Assembly: GCA_903877135.1 (NCBI GenBank) | Contig: CAIRCN010000027.1 | Location: 1 to 45,985, forward strand | Origin: an uncultured Opitutia bacterium | GTDB taxonomy: Bacteria > Verrucomicrobiota > Verrucomicrobiia > Opitutales > Opitutaceae | DNA length: 45,985 nt | Direction: 5' to 3' | Position numbers and translations under genes: made by a program | Notes under the pieces: model-generated | What the model was told of the DNA's origin: nothing | Databases searched by the model: none | The model's input: only the letters and a program-made list of their open reading frames with translations | In this document: positions 19,307 through 26,804 of the stretch, piece by piece | Layout of the letters: every line of letters begins with the position of its first letter | Numbering within the stretch: the first letter of the stretch is position 1

Positions 19307-20719
19307 CTAGTCAACCGGTGTCACGCGGCACGGCAGCAGCGCGGCGTCCTCCATGCCGTGAATGATTTTTTTATCGGGCGGGCAAAAAGTCGCCAGTGCG
19401 CCCGACAGCTTGGCCTGGCCGTTGGCGACGAAATAGTAGGGGCACAGCCGCAGCCGGCCATCGGCCTCGTGCGCCGCGTGGGGTGCCGTGCGGCTGTAAA
19501 CCCGGTGCCGAATCCGGCGCGGCTTCCGGTAGGCCTGCAACACATGCAGGTTTGTCGGCGCCAGCGCCACGGCGCGCTCGACGCCCTCCTGCCATTCTTC
19601 GCGCGAGCAATCGCTGCCCAGCACCACGCTGCGCGCGCCCCACGCCGTCTCGTGGTAGCCGCTGATCTTGATGATGAGGTCGCGCTCCTTCTGCGAGGCG
19701 CCGGCGAGTTCGCGCCAGTCGTTGAGCGAACGCCCGCCGATGCGCGGACCGTCGAGCACCGCTCCGGGCGGCAGTGGCGCCGGGTCGATGACCCATGACG
19801 GCGGAATCAGCGACCGCAGGAGTTTCCACGCTCCACCAGACAGCGCCTCCGCCCAAAAGTCCTGCAGCAGATGATGGTGAAACAGCGCCAGGGAAATTTT
19901 CTCCTCCTGAAACGTCCGCATCGGCGGTGCAATTGCCACCTCGCCTGCCGCCCAAGACTCGAAAATGAACTTCGCCGTGCGGATGTTCGTCAGGTCGAAC
20001 AGCTCGAAGAACCGGTAGAGCACGTCGATCTTCTCCGGGTTGCCCTCGGCATCAAAACAGAGCGAGGAGCCGAGCGGAAAAATGTCCTCCGGCCGCAGGC
20101 AGAACACGCGTTTGCCCAGCAACTGGAGCTGATGCGCGAGCCACTGCATCTCCGGGCGGTAAGTCGCCGCCTCGTCGCTGACCACGAGCGCGATAAGCGG
20201 ATTGGCCTGCGCCGGGCGCAGCGCGGCCAGCGGTGCGTGGAAATTCCAGATCATCGCGTCGTCGCCGCCCAACACCCCGGCGCGGCCCGCGCCGGAATAC
20301 ATCCGGTTGAGAAACGCCGTCAGCCCGATGCCGCCGGGCACCGAGTCGAGCTCCGTCAGCGCGAACCCTTCGTCAGTGAGCAACAGGTCGGGCCGCAGCA
20401 CGGTGGGAAACGCCCCGCGGTTCTTCGGGTCGCGCGCATGGGCGACCAACGCGGGCGGTTTGCCGCGGTCGAGGTAATCGGCGACCCACGGAGCCAGCAG
20501 CGACTTGTTGCGCAGCAGATTTTTTCCCACCGCCGAGCGCAGATAAAGCGTCTCAAGCGCCTGGTGAAACTCCAGGCACGCCGCCCCGATCGCCTCCAGT
20601 TCCGCCACCTGGGCCGGCGTCAGCGGCCACGCCTGGGGCGAGAGCTGCCACGACTTGTCCTCGAAGAGCGGCTGCGCCGCGAGGGTCGAGCGGATGTGTT
20701 CGTAGGACAGGTCGGGCAT
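19307..20719 (-). CDS. Circularly permuted ATP-grasp-like protein, function unknown
   Basis: A 470-residue soluble protein. The order of motifs resembles circularly permuted ATP-grasp enzymes. RPDLLLTDEGFALTELDSVPGG in the first third parallels their R-x-D...E-x-N-x-x-P strand. A segment with VLYRFFELFD parallels the VDVVYRR block. A conserved-looking Lys/Ile stretch (DLIIKISGYHETAWGARSV) and a C-terminal LSGALATFC lie where nucleotide and substrate would bind. These enzymes form amide or peptide-type bonds using ATP. The substrate is unknown and the family call is by motif order, not by search. It heads the minus-strand cluster with the YfhO-like and LysM genes, which hints at an envelope role. 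Confidence 0.6.
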   Translation of the reverse strand: MPDLSYEHIRSTLAAQPLFEDKSWQLSPQAWPLTPAQVAELEAIGAACLEFHQALETLYLRSAVGKNLLRNKSLLAPWVADYLDRGKPPALVAHARDPKNRGAFPTVLRPDLLLTDEGFALTELDSVPGGIGLTAFLNRMYSGAGRAGVLGGDDAMIWNFHAPLAALRPAQANPLIALVVSDEAATYRPEMQWLAHQLQLLGKRVFCLRPEDIFPLGSSLCFDAEGNPEKIDVLYRFFELFDLTNIRTAKFIFESWAAGEVAIAPPMRTFQEEKISLALFHHHLLQDFWAEALSGGAWKLLRSLIPPSWVIDPAPLPPGAVLDGPRIGGRSLNDWRELAGASQKERDLIIKISGYHETAWGARSVVLGSDCSREEWQEGVERAVALAPTNLHVLQAYRKPRRIRHRVYSRTAPHAAHEADGRLRLCPYYFVANGQAKLSGALATFCPPDKKIIHGMEDAALLPCRVTPVD

Positions 20720-20721
20720 GG

Positions 20722-20826
20722 TGACGGAAGACGGAGGAAAGAAGACAGAGGACTGAGGACAGAAGTCAAAGCCCCGGCGTGTTAATTTTTCGTCCTCTGT
20801 CCTCAGTTCTCCGTCTTCCGTCCTCG
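20722..20826. repeat. Long imperfect inverted repeat between prfB and the ATP-grasp-like gene
   Basis: The left arm (20722-20765) contains gacggaagacggag and two copies of a gacagagga-type unit. The right arm (20790-20826) is its near-complement, with tcctctgtcctcag and ctccgtcttccgtc. The intervening loop is about 25 bases. Transcripts from prfB would form a long hairpin here. It is AG/CT-simple in composition and could be a REP-like element or an attenuating hairpin. There is no T run for intrinsic termination on the minus strand. Confidence 0.7.
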
Positions 20827-20828
20827 GC

Positions 20829-21972
20829 CTACTCTTCCATCTGAATTTCCTTGTTGCGATGCCGCGGGCAGCCCGCGCGGAGCCAGGCGTTCACGAAACG
20901 GTCAAGGTCGCCGTCGAGCACGCCCTGCGTGTCGCTCGTGCTGAGGCCGGTGCGCAGGTCCTTCACCATCTGGTAGGGCTGCAGCACGTAACTGCGGATC
21001 TGGCTCCCCCACCCGATCTCGCCCTTCTCGCCATAAAACTTGTCCATCTCGGCGCGCTGCTCGTCCTGCTTCTTTTCATAAAGGCGCGCCTTGAGCACGT
21101 TGAGCGCCGCGGCGCGGTTCTTGATCTGAGAGCGCTCGTTTTGGCAGACGACCACGATGCCCGAGGGGATGTGCGTTAGCCGCACCGCCGAGTCGGTCGT
21201 GTTGACGCCCTGCCCGCCCTTGCCGGAGGAGCGGTATACATCCGTGCGCACCTCGTCCTCAGGGATGTTAATCTCGATCTCCTCGGTGATCTCCGCGACG
21301 ACGTCCACGGCGCAAAACGACGTGTGCCGGCGCTTGTTTGAGTCGAACGGGCTGATGCGCACGAGCCGGTGGACGCCGCGCTCGGCCTTGGCGTAGCCGT
21401 AGGCATTCTCGCCCCGGATGAGGATGGTGGCCTTGCTGATGCCGGCCGTGTCGCCGGCCTGCACGTCCATGAGCTCGACCCCGAAGCCACGCCGCTCGGC
21501 CCAGCGGTTATACATGCGAAACATCATGTCCGCCCAGTCGTTGGCCTCCGTGCCACCAGCGCCGGATTGGATGGAAAAGATGGCGTTGTTCCGGTCGAAC
21601 TGCCCCGTGAGGAACGAGGCGATCTCCAACTGGTCCAGCTCGGGCACCATCGCTCCGACCTGGCCGTCAAGCTCCTTCGCGTAGGTTTCGCGCTCCGCGC
21701 CTTCCGCCGCCTCGACGAGCTCGGTCATCACCGCAACATCGTCGACCTTCTTCTGGAAAGCGACGACGGGCAGGACGGACTTTTTCAGAACGTTGAGTTT
21801 GGCAATGTGCTTCTGGGCTCGTTCGGTGTTGTCCCAGAAAGTTGGCGAACCCATCTCGGCCTCGAGGGCCTCGATCTCGCGCAGTTTTTGATCGACGTCA
21901 AAGAAACCTCCACAGGTGTCCGGCGCGCTTGGTGATGTTCTCGATATGGTTGAAAGTCTCGGGTGCGATCAT
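20829..21972 (-). CDS. prfB: Peptide chain release factor 2, made by programmed +1 frameshift
   Basis: RF2 releases peptides at UGA and UAA. The zero frame starts at the ATG at 21972 and runs 24 codons (MIAPETF...LWRFL) to an in-frame TGA at 21898-21900. Reading continues after skipping the T at 21900, giving D-V-D-Q-K and then the long frame to 20829, 380 residues in all. The class signatures are present: the RF2 recognition loop SPF (ISPFDSNKR), and GGQ in [10 protein letters not shown] for peptide hydrolysis. The frameshift lets RF2 regulate its own synthesis: low RF2 slows UGA reading and favours the shift. Length is slightly above the 365 residues of E. coli RF2. An ATG at 21854 alone would lack the N-terminal helix. 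Confidence 0.96.
21897..21911 (-). promoter_or_regulatory. prfB programmed +1 frameshift signal
   Basis: On the minus strand the order is GGAGG (21907-21911), three T residues, then CTT TGA C. This is the same layout as the E. coli prfB site: an internal Shine-Dalgarno-like sequence three bases before the CUU codon, an in-frame UGA, and C as the following base. It recodes codon 25. Confidence 0.95.
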
Positions 21973-22082
21973 GGTGAAGGGTCTATGGCCGCAAAGGGAA
22001 GCGGCCACCGCAAGGGCAAAAGCAACCCGCCGTTGCAGGCTCCGACCCGCTGGCGCGGCACGCTGGCCCCGTTCGTGCTTCC

Positions 22083-22116
22083 AGAAAAGAGGCGCCACCC
22101 GTTCGAGTGACGCCTT
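22083..22116 (-). terminator. Probable terminator of glnA
   Basis: On the minus strand aggcgtcac pairs with gtggcgcct (8 of 9 bp) around an 8-base loop. It is followed by CTTTTCT. It sits 26 bases after the glnA stop codon. Confidence 0.65.
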
Positions 22117-22141
22117 TGTCTATGCAAGTCTTTTCCCGAAC

Positions 22142-23173
22142 TCAGGTTGTCGGCACGGTCTGGATCGTCTTGAGGATGCGGCCGGCAACCAAGTAGGGAT
22201 CGGCGGCGGAATTCGGACGACGATCCTCAAGGTAACCCTTGTAGCCGTTGTTGATGAAGCTGTGCGGGACGCGCACCGAGGCGCCGCGGTCCGCAATGCC
22301 GTAGCTGAACTTGTCGATCGACTGCGTCTCGTGCAGGCCCGTGAGACGAAGGTGGTTCTCCGGCCCGTAAACGGCGATGTGCTCGTCCATGTGCTTGTTG
22401 AAAGCGGTCATGAGTTTCTCGAAGTAGGCCTTGCCGCCGACTTCGCGCATGTGCTTCGTCGAGAAGTTGGAGTGCATGCCGGAACCGTTCCAGTCGAGCG
22501 GGGCGTTGAAGGGCCCGAGGATGGGTTTGCAGCGCCACTCGATGTCGATGCCGTAGCCTTCACACAGGCGCGCCATAATGTAGCGGGCAACCCACATCTG
22601 GTCGGCGGCGTTCTTCGAGCCCTTGCCGAAAATCTGAAATTCCCACTGACCCTTCGCAACCTCGGCGTTGATGCCCTCGAGGTTGATGCCGGCCTCGAGG
22701 CAGATGTCGATGTGCTTCTCGACGATCTCCCGGGCGACCGCGCCGACATTCTTATAGCCCACGCCAGTGTAATACGGACCCTGCGGTGCGGGAAAACCGC
22801 CCGCGGGAAAACCGAGGGGCGCGCCATCCTTGTAGAAAAAATATTCCTGTTCGAAGCCGAACCAAGTGTCCGGATCGTCCGGGATGGTGGCACGGGAGTT
22901 GGTCGGGTGCGCCTGACCGGTGTGTAGATAGGTTTCGCACATCACGAGCGCGCCGTCCTTGCGCGTGCAGTCGGGGAAAACCGCGACGGGCTTCAGCACC
23001 ACGTCGGAGCTCTTGCCTTCGGCCTGCTGAGTCGAACTGCCGTCGAACCCCCACACAGGCAGCTCGGCGAGTGTCGGGAAGGAGGCGAAGTCCTTGATTT
23101 GAGTTTTGCTACGCAAGCTGGCGAGCGGCGTGTAGCCATCGAGCCAGATGTATTCCAGTTTGTATTTGGCCAT
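22142..23173 (-). CDS. glnA: Glutamine synthetase, type II (eukaryote-like)
   Basis: A 343-residue enzyme making glutamine from glutamate, ammonia and ATP. It has the short length and motifs of GSII rather than the 450-residue GSI. These include the beta-grasp N-terminus with WGFDGSSTQQAEG and SDVVLKP, the metal/glutamate motif GFEQEYFF, the ADQMWVARY segment, the NGSGMHSNFSTK ATP/Glu loop, and the C-terminal DRGASVRVP and LEDRRPNSAADPY blocks. GSI adenylylation signatures are absent, as expected for GSII, so control is probably transcriptional or post-transcriptional. The leader carries two mutually exclusive hairpins (23213-23249). GSII occurs in some bacteria including Rhizobium, Streptomyces and several Verrucomicrobiota. 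The symbol glnII would also be suitable. The ATG at 23173 fits the family N-terminus, though no clear ribosome binding site precedes it. Confidence 0.95.
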   Translation of the reverse strand: MAKYKLEYIWLDGYTPLASLRSKTQIKDFASFPTLAELPVWGFDGSSTQQAEGKSSDVVLKPVAVFPDCTRKDGALVMCETYLHTGQAHPTNSRATIPDDPDTWFGFEQEYFFYKDGAPLGFPAGGFPAPQGPYYTGVGYKNVGAVAREIVEKHIDICLEAGINLEGINAEVAKGQWEFQIFGKGSKNAADQMWVARYIMARLCEGYGIDIEWRCKPILGPFNAPLDWNGSGMHSNFSTKHMREVGGKAYFEKLMTAFNKHMDEHIAVYGPENHLRLTGLHETQSIDKFSYGIADRGASVRVPHSFINNGYKGYLEDRRPNSAADPYLVAGRILKTIQTVPTT

Positions 23174-23212
23174 AGATAGGTGGGTTGGAGACAGGGGAGT
23201 TGTGAGACGGCC

Positions 23213-23249
23213 TTGCCAAGATCGTCAAGGTCAGGAAAGACCTTGGCAA
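23213..23249 (-). promoter_or_regulatory. Alternative hairpins in the glnA 5' leader
   Basis: Forty bases before the glnA ATG, two stems share the same bases. One is CAAGGTC/GACCTTG (23226-23232 with 23239-23245, 6-base loop). The other is TTGCCAAG/CTTGGCAA (23213-23220 with 23242-23249). They cannot both form fully, which is the layout of a switchable leader. There is no evidence of a ligand, and it could also be an operator palindrome. Confidence 0.4.
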
Positions 23250-23416
23250 CGATAGCGAAGCGCCCACGGACAACTTAGCACCTTACATGCCAGAGTCACC
23301 GCAAGTCTGGTTTGGCGGACATATATTTCGGCGATAGTAGCCCCGAAACCCGATTCGCCGACCGAAAGGTGACGCTTGCCACAGCCGAAACCGCGGAAAT
23401 TGTCTGCTAAACCGCC

Positions 23417-23833
23417 ATGCACGAAATGAAAGACACCGCCCGCGCCCTCGTGCGCATCGGCTACGATGGACGTGTGCACAAAACGTTCCGCGGCCATATG
23501 GCGAAGGAGCGCTTTGAGCACGAAGTTCGGATGCTGCGCCACTTGGAAGAGCACGGCTGCCCCTTCGTCCCCCGGCTGCTCGAAGTTGACCCAGAACACC
23601 TTAAAATCATCACCACCCATTGTGGCGGACGGGTCGATCAGCTTAACGCCGAGCGTCAAAAAGAGCTTTTTGCCGAACTTGAACAATTTGGCGTGCGCCA
23701 CGAGGACCGCGAGTTGCGCAACATCACCTACCGAGTGTCGGACGGCCGCTTTTGCATCATCGACTTCGAGTTCGCGACGCTCCTGGACGGCGGCAACAAC
23801 GCGGTCTCCCTGAAACCCTCCCTCGACCAATGA
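23417..23833 (+). CDS. Miniature protein-kinase-like protein
   Basis: A 138-residue protein that appears to be a stripped-down kinase fold. The N-lobe has a beta hairpin with Lys22 (DGRVHKTF) and a helix with Glu36 (RFEHEVRML), matching the ATP-binding Lys-Glu pair. The C-lobe has a catalytic-loop-like H95-E-D97-x-x-x-x-N102 and a metal motif D116-F-E118 (IIDFEFA), then ends within about 20 residues. Normal Ser/Thr kinases are about 250-300 residues, so the substrate-binding helices are missing. Bud32/RIO-like and aminoglycoside-kinase-like folds are the closest types I can think of. Its stop overlaps the ATG of a PP2C phosphatase (ATGA), so the two are translationally coupled and may act on the same target. 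The activity is inferred, not shown. An ATG at 23426 is an alternative start. Confidence 0.7.
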   Translation: MHEMKDTARALVRIGYDGRVHKTFRGHMAKERFEHEVRMLRHLEEHGCPFVPRLLEVDPEHLKIITTHCGGRVDQLNAERQKELFAELEQFGVRHEDRELRNITYRVSDGRFCIIDFEFATLLDGGNNAVSLKPSLDQ

Positions 23834-24714
23834 GCGCACCGGAACTTCCTCCCGCCTCGGTGCCCCCCGCGGCCGACACCGCCCTCGCCGCCTCTGCCCT
23901 GCACTGGTCGGGCCTCACACACGTCGGCCGTTTCCGGCCCAACAACGAGGACGCCTTCCTCGCGCTCAATTTCGACGGCCACGAGGTGCGCTACCTCGGC
24001 AAAACCGGCCAGGCCTCGCTCGCCGGCGCCGATTTTGTTTTCGCCGTAAGCGATGGCATGGGCGGCGCCAAATCTGGGGAATTCGCCAGCCGCATCACCA
24101 TCGATCGCATTACCCGGCTGTTGCCGCGCGGATTCCGGCTCTCAGCGGCCGGGCTCGAGAGCGGCTTTCAGGATATTCTTTCCGAGCTGTTTTCCGCCAT
24201 TCATGCCGACCTGCTCAAACTCGGTTTCTCCTACGAGGAATGCGCCGGCATGGGCTGCACGCTCAGTCTCGCCTGGTTCACACCCGAGTGGATGTATTTC
24301 GGCCACATCGGCGACAGCCGGATCTACTATCTGCCGCACGAGGGCGGCATGACCCAGCTCTCGCATGACCACAGCCACGTCGGCCGGCTGCGCCGCAAAG
24401 GTGAAATCAACGAACGCGAAGCCCGCAACCACCCCCGCCGCAATGCTCTCTCGCAGGCCCTCGGCGCCGGCAATCAGTTCATTGAACCCCACATCGGCGC
24501 TGTCGGCCACCGGCCTGGCGACCGTTTTCTCATCTGCTCCGACGGCCTCGTTGATGGCCTCTGGGACCGCCAGCTCGACGAACTCACCCGCGCCCCGGCC
24601 CCTGCGGGAGGACCGTCCGTCGCACAGCGGCTCGTCGATGAAGCCGTCGCGGCCTCCGGCCGCGACAACACCACCGCCGTGGTCATCGAGGTGGCAGCTC
24701 CGCCGGGAACATGA
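23830..24714 (+). CDS. PP2C-type Ser/Thr protein phosphatase
   Basis: A 294-residue PPM/PP2C phosphatase that removes phosphate from Ser/Thr using two metal ions. All core motifs are present: GRFRPNNEDAFL with the first metal-binding Asp, VSDGMGGAKSGEFAS, GCTLSLAWF and HIGDSRIYYL, the LSHDHSHVG and ALSQALGAG segments, ICSDGLVDGLWD with the second metal Asp, and GRDNTTAVVIEV at the end. There is no membrane or sensor domain. The ATG at 23830 overlaps the kinase-like ORF stop and is preferred over an upstream in-frame ATG at 23752, which lies within the kinase gene. Its own stop overlaps the ATG of the next gene, making a three-gene coupled operon. Confidence 0.94.
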   Translation: MSAPELPPASVPPAADTALAASALHWSGLTHVGRFRPNNEDAFLALNFDGHEVRYLGKTGQASLAGADFVFAVSDGMGGAKSGEFASRITIDRITRLLPRGFRLSAAGLESGFQDILSELFSAIHADLLKLGFSYEECAGMGCTLSLAWFTPEWMYFGHIGDSRIYYLPHEGGMTQLSHDHSHVGRLRRKGEINEREARNHPRRNALSQALGAGNQFIEPHIGAVGHRPGDRFLICSDGLVDGLWDRQLDELTRAPAPAGGPSVAQRLVDEAVAASGRDNTTAVVIEVAAPPGT

Positions 24715-25070
24715 CGGCGCTCTTCGTTTACGGCACGCTCAAGCATGCCGGCCAAAATCACCGCCACCTCGCCGGGCAGCATTTCCTCGGTGCGGCGCGC
24801 ACCGCTCCCGGGTTCTGCCTCTACGCACTGGACGGCTATCCCGGCATGGTGCGACAACCGGGTGACCCCGACGGCGTCCTCGGCGAAGTCTGGTCGGTCA
24901 ACGCCGCTTGCCTCGCGCAACTGGACCAACTTGAAGGTTTGAGCGAAGGCCTCTATCGCCGCGAACCCGTGCCGCTGCTGCCGCCCTTCACGTCGCAACG
25001 CGTGGAAACCTACCTCTACGACCGCAGCACCGAAGGCCGACTTCGGCTCGGCGCCGAGTGGCGCGGGTGA
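24711..25070 (+). CDS. Gamma-glutamylcyclotransferase-like (AIG2 family) protein
   Basis: A 119-residue protein with the family signature FVYGTLKHAGQNH at the start and a mid-protein GEVWSV...LDQLEG.....YRREPV pattern. This matches the GGCT/AIG2 fold, whose members cyclise gamma-glutamyl amines or amino acids to release 5-oxoproline. The putative catalytic acid would be a Glu in the LEGLSEGLYRR loop. The ATG overlaps the PP2C stop (ATGA), so it is the third gene of the kinase/phosphatase operon. The substrate is unknown; many bacterial members are uncharacterised. It converges on dnaX with only 10 bases between the frames. Confidence 0.85.
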   Translation: MTALFVYGTLKHAGQNHRHLAGQHFLGAARTAPGFCLYALDGYPGMVRQPGDPDGVLGEVWSVNAACLAQLDQLEGLSEGLYRREPVPLLPPFTSQRVETYLYDRSTEGRLRLGAEWRG

Positions 25071-25080
25071 GCCGGCCGGT

Positions 25081-25451
25081 TCATTCCTTCAGCGCCTGCT
25101 TCGGCACCCGGCGCACGGTCACGAATTTCGCCCGAAACAGCTCGGAGAGCAGTTCGCGGGTCTCGGGCGTCAAGCGCTGCACCAGGTCGTCCAGCGCGGG
25201 CAACGGCACCTCTTTCTCCTCTTCCTGCTCGGCAACCGCCGGAGCCTCCACGACCGGCGCCCCCAGTTCGGGCGGGCCGCCCAGCCCGGCCAGAAACACC
25301 GTTTCGGCCGCCTCGTCGGGCCAGACATTTGCCCCGTTCTCCATGACCACTTCGGCCTCCTTCGCCGGAATGCCCGGTCTCTCGACTCTTGGCTCTCGCC
25401 CCTCGACCTGAAGTGAGGCACTCAGCCGCGCTTCCAGCCGCTCAATCAGTC
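25081..25451 (-). CDS. dnaX: dnaX -1-frame extension (tau-like C-terminus)
   Basis: From the A run at 25453-25462 the -1 frame continues without stop to 25081, about 121 codons. The encoded tail has a linker rich in Glu, Pro and Ala, then an ordered end ([19 protein letters not shown]...VPKQALKE). The frame has no credible start of its own. Joined by -1 slippage at A AAA AAG (25452-25458), it would give a protein of about 503 residues resembling tau. Alternatives are transcriptional slippage adding one A, or a sequencing or assembly error in the homopolymer that split a single gene. Confidence 0.75.
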
Positions 25452-26594
25452 CTTTTTTTTTTCGCCGTCGGCCGCGGCCGGAGCCTCGTCGGCGAGCGCG
25501 GCGAGTTCCTTGATCAGGCTGTCGATCGCCCGCGCACGGCTGGCATCGACGGCCTTCAGCAGCGTCACCTCGAAATTGATCTTCTCGGCGAGGCCCAGCT
25601 TCACCGCGCCCTCGCCTTCGCGCAGCCCGTCGAGCAGCCGCGTGAGCTGCTCGGTCGTCATCGGCTCGCCCAGTGCGGCGCTGCGGCCGCCCTGCGCGAT
25701 GGCGTCGAGCAACACCGTGCGCACCTGCGCCTGAAGGTCGGACAGCAGGCGGACGAGGTCGCGCCCATTGGAGTCGCAATCGTCGACGATCGCAACGATC
25801 CTCCGATCGTCGCCCGCAGCGAGCGCCGCCGCCAGCTCGGCGATTTTCTCGGCCGAGACCAGCCCATAGACGTCGAGCACGTCGGGCTCGGTGATTTCGC
25901 CGCCACAAAACGAGATCATCTGATCGAGCACCGACTGTGCGTCGCGCATGCCGCCGTCGGCCATGCGGGCGATGCTGGCGAGTGCGGCAGGGGTGATTTT
26001 GATTTTCTCGGAGTCGGCGATCTTCTGCAGCCGCTCCACGATCAGCTCGGGCGGAATCGGCTTCAGGTCGAAGCGCTGGCAGCGCGAGATGATCGTCGGC
26101 AGCACCTTTTGCGGATCGGTGGTGGCGAAGACAAATTTTACGTGTGACGGCGGCTCCTCAAGCGTCTTGAGCAGCGCGTTGAACGCCGCCGCCGAAAGCA
26201 TGTGCACCTCGTCGATGATGTAGATTTTGAACTTACCCTGCGCCGGCGCGTATTGCACGGTGTCGCGCAGGTCGCGCACCTGGTCCACACCGTTATTCGA
26301 GGCGCCGTCAATTTCGATTACGTCGAGGTGCGATCCGTTGGCGATGGCTAGGCAGGCGGGATCATTGACATCGAAGTCCGCCTTCGGACCACCGGTGCAG
26401 TTGAGCGCCTTGGCGAAGATGCGCGCCGTCGAGGTCTTGCCCGTGCCGCGCGGTCCCACAAAGAGATAGGCGTGGGCGATCCGGCCGCGGCTGATGGCGT
26501 TGCGCAGCGTCCGCACGACATGGTCCTGACCGACGACGTCGTCAAACGTCTGTGGCCGCCACTTGCGCGCGATGACTTGGTAGGTGCCCGACAC
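25446..26594 (-). CDS. dnaX: DNA polymerase III gamma/tau subunit, zero-frame (short) product
   Basis: Clamp-loader ATPase of 382 residues. Walker A is [10 protein letters not shown] near residue 47. DEVHM is the Walker B, and [18 protein letters not shown] carries the SRC arginine finger. The zinc module is altered: at the positions of the four E. coli cysteines (64, 73, 76, 79) it has Cys, Asp, Asp, Cys. The frame ends right after an A10 run: GAA AAA AAA AAG GAC TGA. The -1 frame is open for about 120 more codons (25081-25451). The short product covers domains I-III, equal to gamma. The GTG at 26594 is chosen because it precedes the family start ([14 protein letters not shown]). The next candidate start upstream lies inside the SRP RNA. 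The gene follows the SRP RNA gene, a common order in bacteria. Confidence 0.93.
   Translation of the reverse strand: MSGTYQVIARKWRPQTFDDVVGQDHVVRTLRNAISRGRIAHAYLFVGPRGTGKTSTARIFAKALNCTGGPKADFDVNDPACLAIANGSHLDVIEIDGASNNGVDQVRDLRDTVQYAPAQGKFKIYIIDEVHMLSAAAFNALLKTLEEPPSHVKFVFATTDPQKVLPTIISRCQRFDLKPIPPELIVERLQKIADSEKIKITPAALASIARMADGGMRDAQSVLDQMISFCGGEITEPDVLDVYGLVSAEKIAELAAALAAGDDRRIVAIVDDCDSNGRDLVRLLSDLQAQVRTVLLDAIAQGGRSAALGEPMTTEQLTRLLDGLREGEGAVKLGLAEKINFEVTLLKAVDASRARAIDSLIKELAALADEAPAAADGEKKKD
25452..25462 (-). promoter_or_regulatory. dnaX slippery site (A10-G)
   Basis: Ten A residues followed by GG on the minus strand. In the zero frame the heptamer A AAA AAG, identical to the E. coli dnaX slippery sequence, is followed one codon later by TGA. 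An A10 run can also promote transcriptional slippage, as known for Thermus dnaX. Confidence 0.75.
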
Positions 26595-26647
26595 TGGGGC
26601 TAGACCAAATCCAAACCCAGCAAGCGCAAATCCAAAATAAAAAATAA

Positions 26648-26747
26648 GTGGCCAGGCACTCCACGGCACTGGGAGAACGTCGTTGCCGTTGCTACCTTCC
26701 GGTCCTGGCGGAGTTCACGCGCCTGCCCATGCATGGCACCTGGCCGA
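26648..26747 (-). ncRNA. ffs: Signal recognition particle RNA, small bacterial type (4.5S)
   Basis: On the minus strand the conserved apical domain reads GTGAACTCCGCCAGGACCGG followed by AAGGTAGCAACGGCAA, containing the GGAA-type tetraloop and the asymmetric Ffh-binding bulge. The 5' end GGCCAGGTGC (26745-26736) pairs with the 3' end GTGCCTGGCC (26659-26650), closing the rod. A TTATTTTTTATTTT stretch follows and can end transcription. It lies directly upstream of dnaX, about 54 bases from its start, an arrangement also found in Bacillus. Length about 100 nt. Exact ends are estimates. Confidence 0.93.
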
Positions 26748-26804
26748 GGCGGACCATGCGCGGTCGCGACCGGCGCGCAACTCCAAATTCCAGTTTCCGG
26801 TCGC

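Noticed and set aside
20722-20826. Intrinsic terminator for prfB
   Set aside because: The inverted repeat is long and not followed by a T run on the minus strand, so it is listed as a repeat.
25446-26669. dnaX start at 26669
   Set aside because: The extra 25 codons lie partly in the SRP RNA gene and its U-rich tail and have no DnaX similarity; the GTG at 26594 fits the family start.
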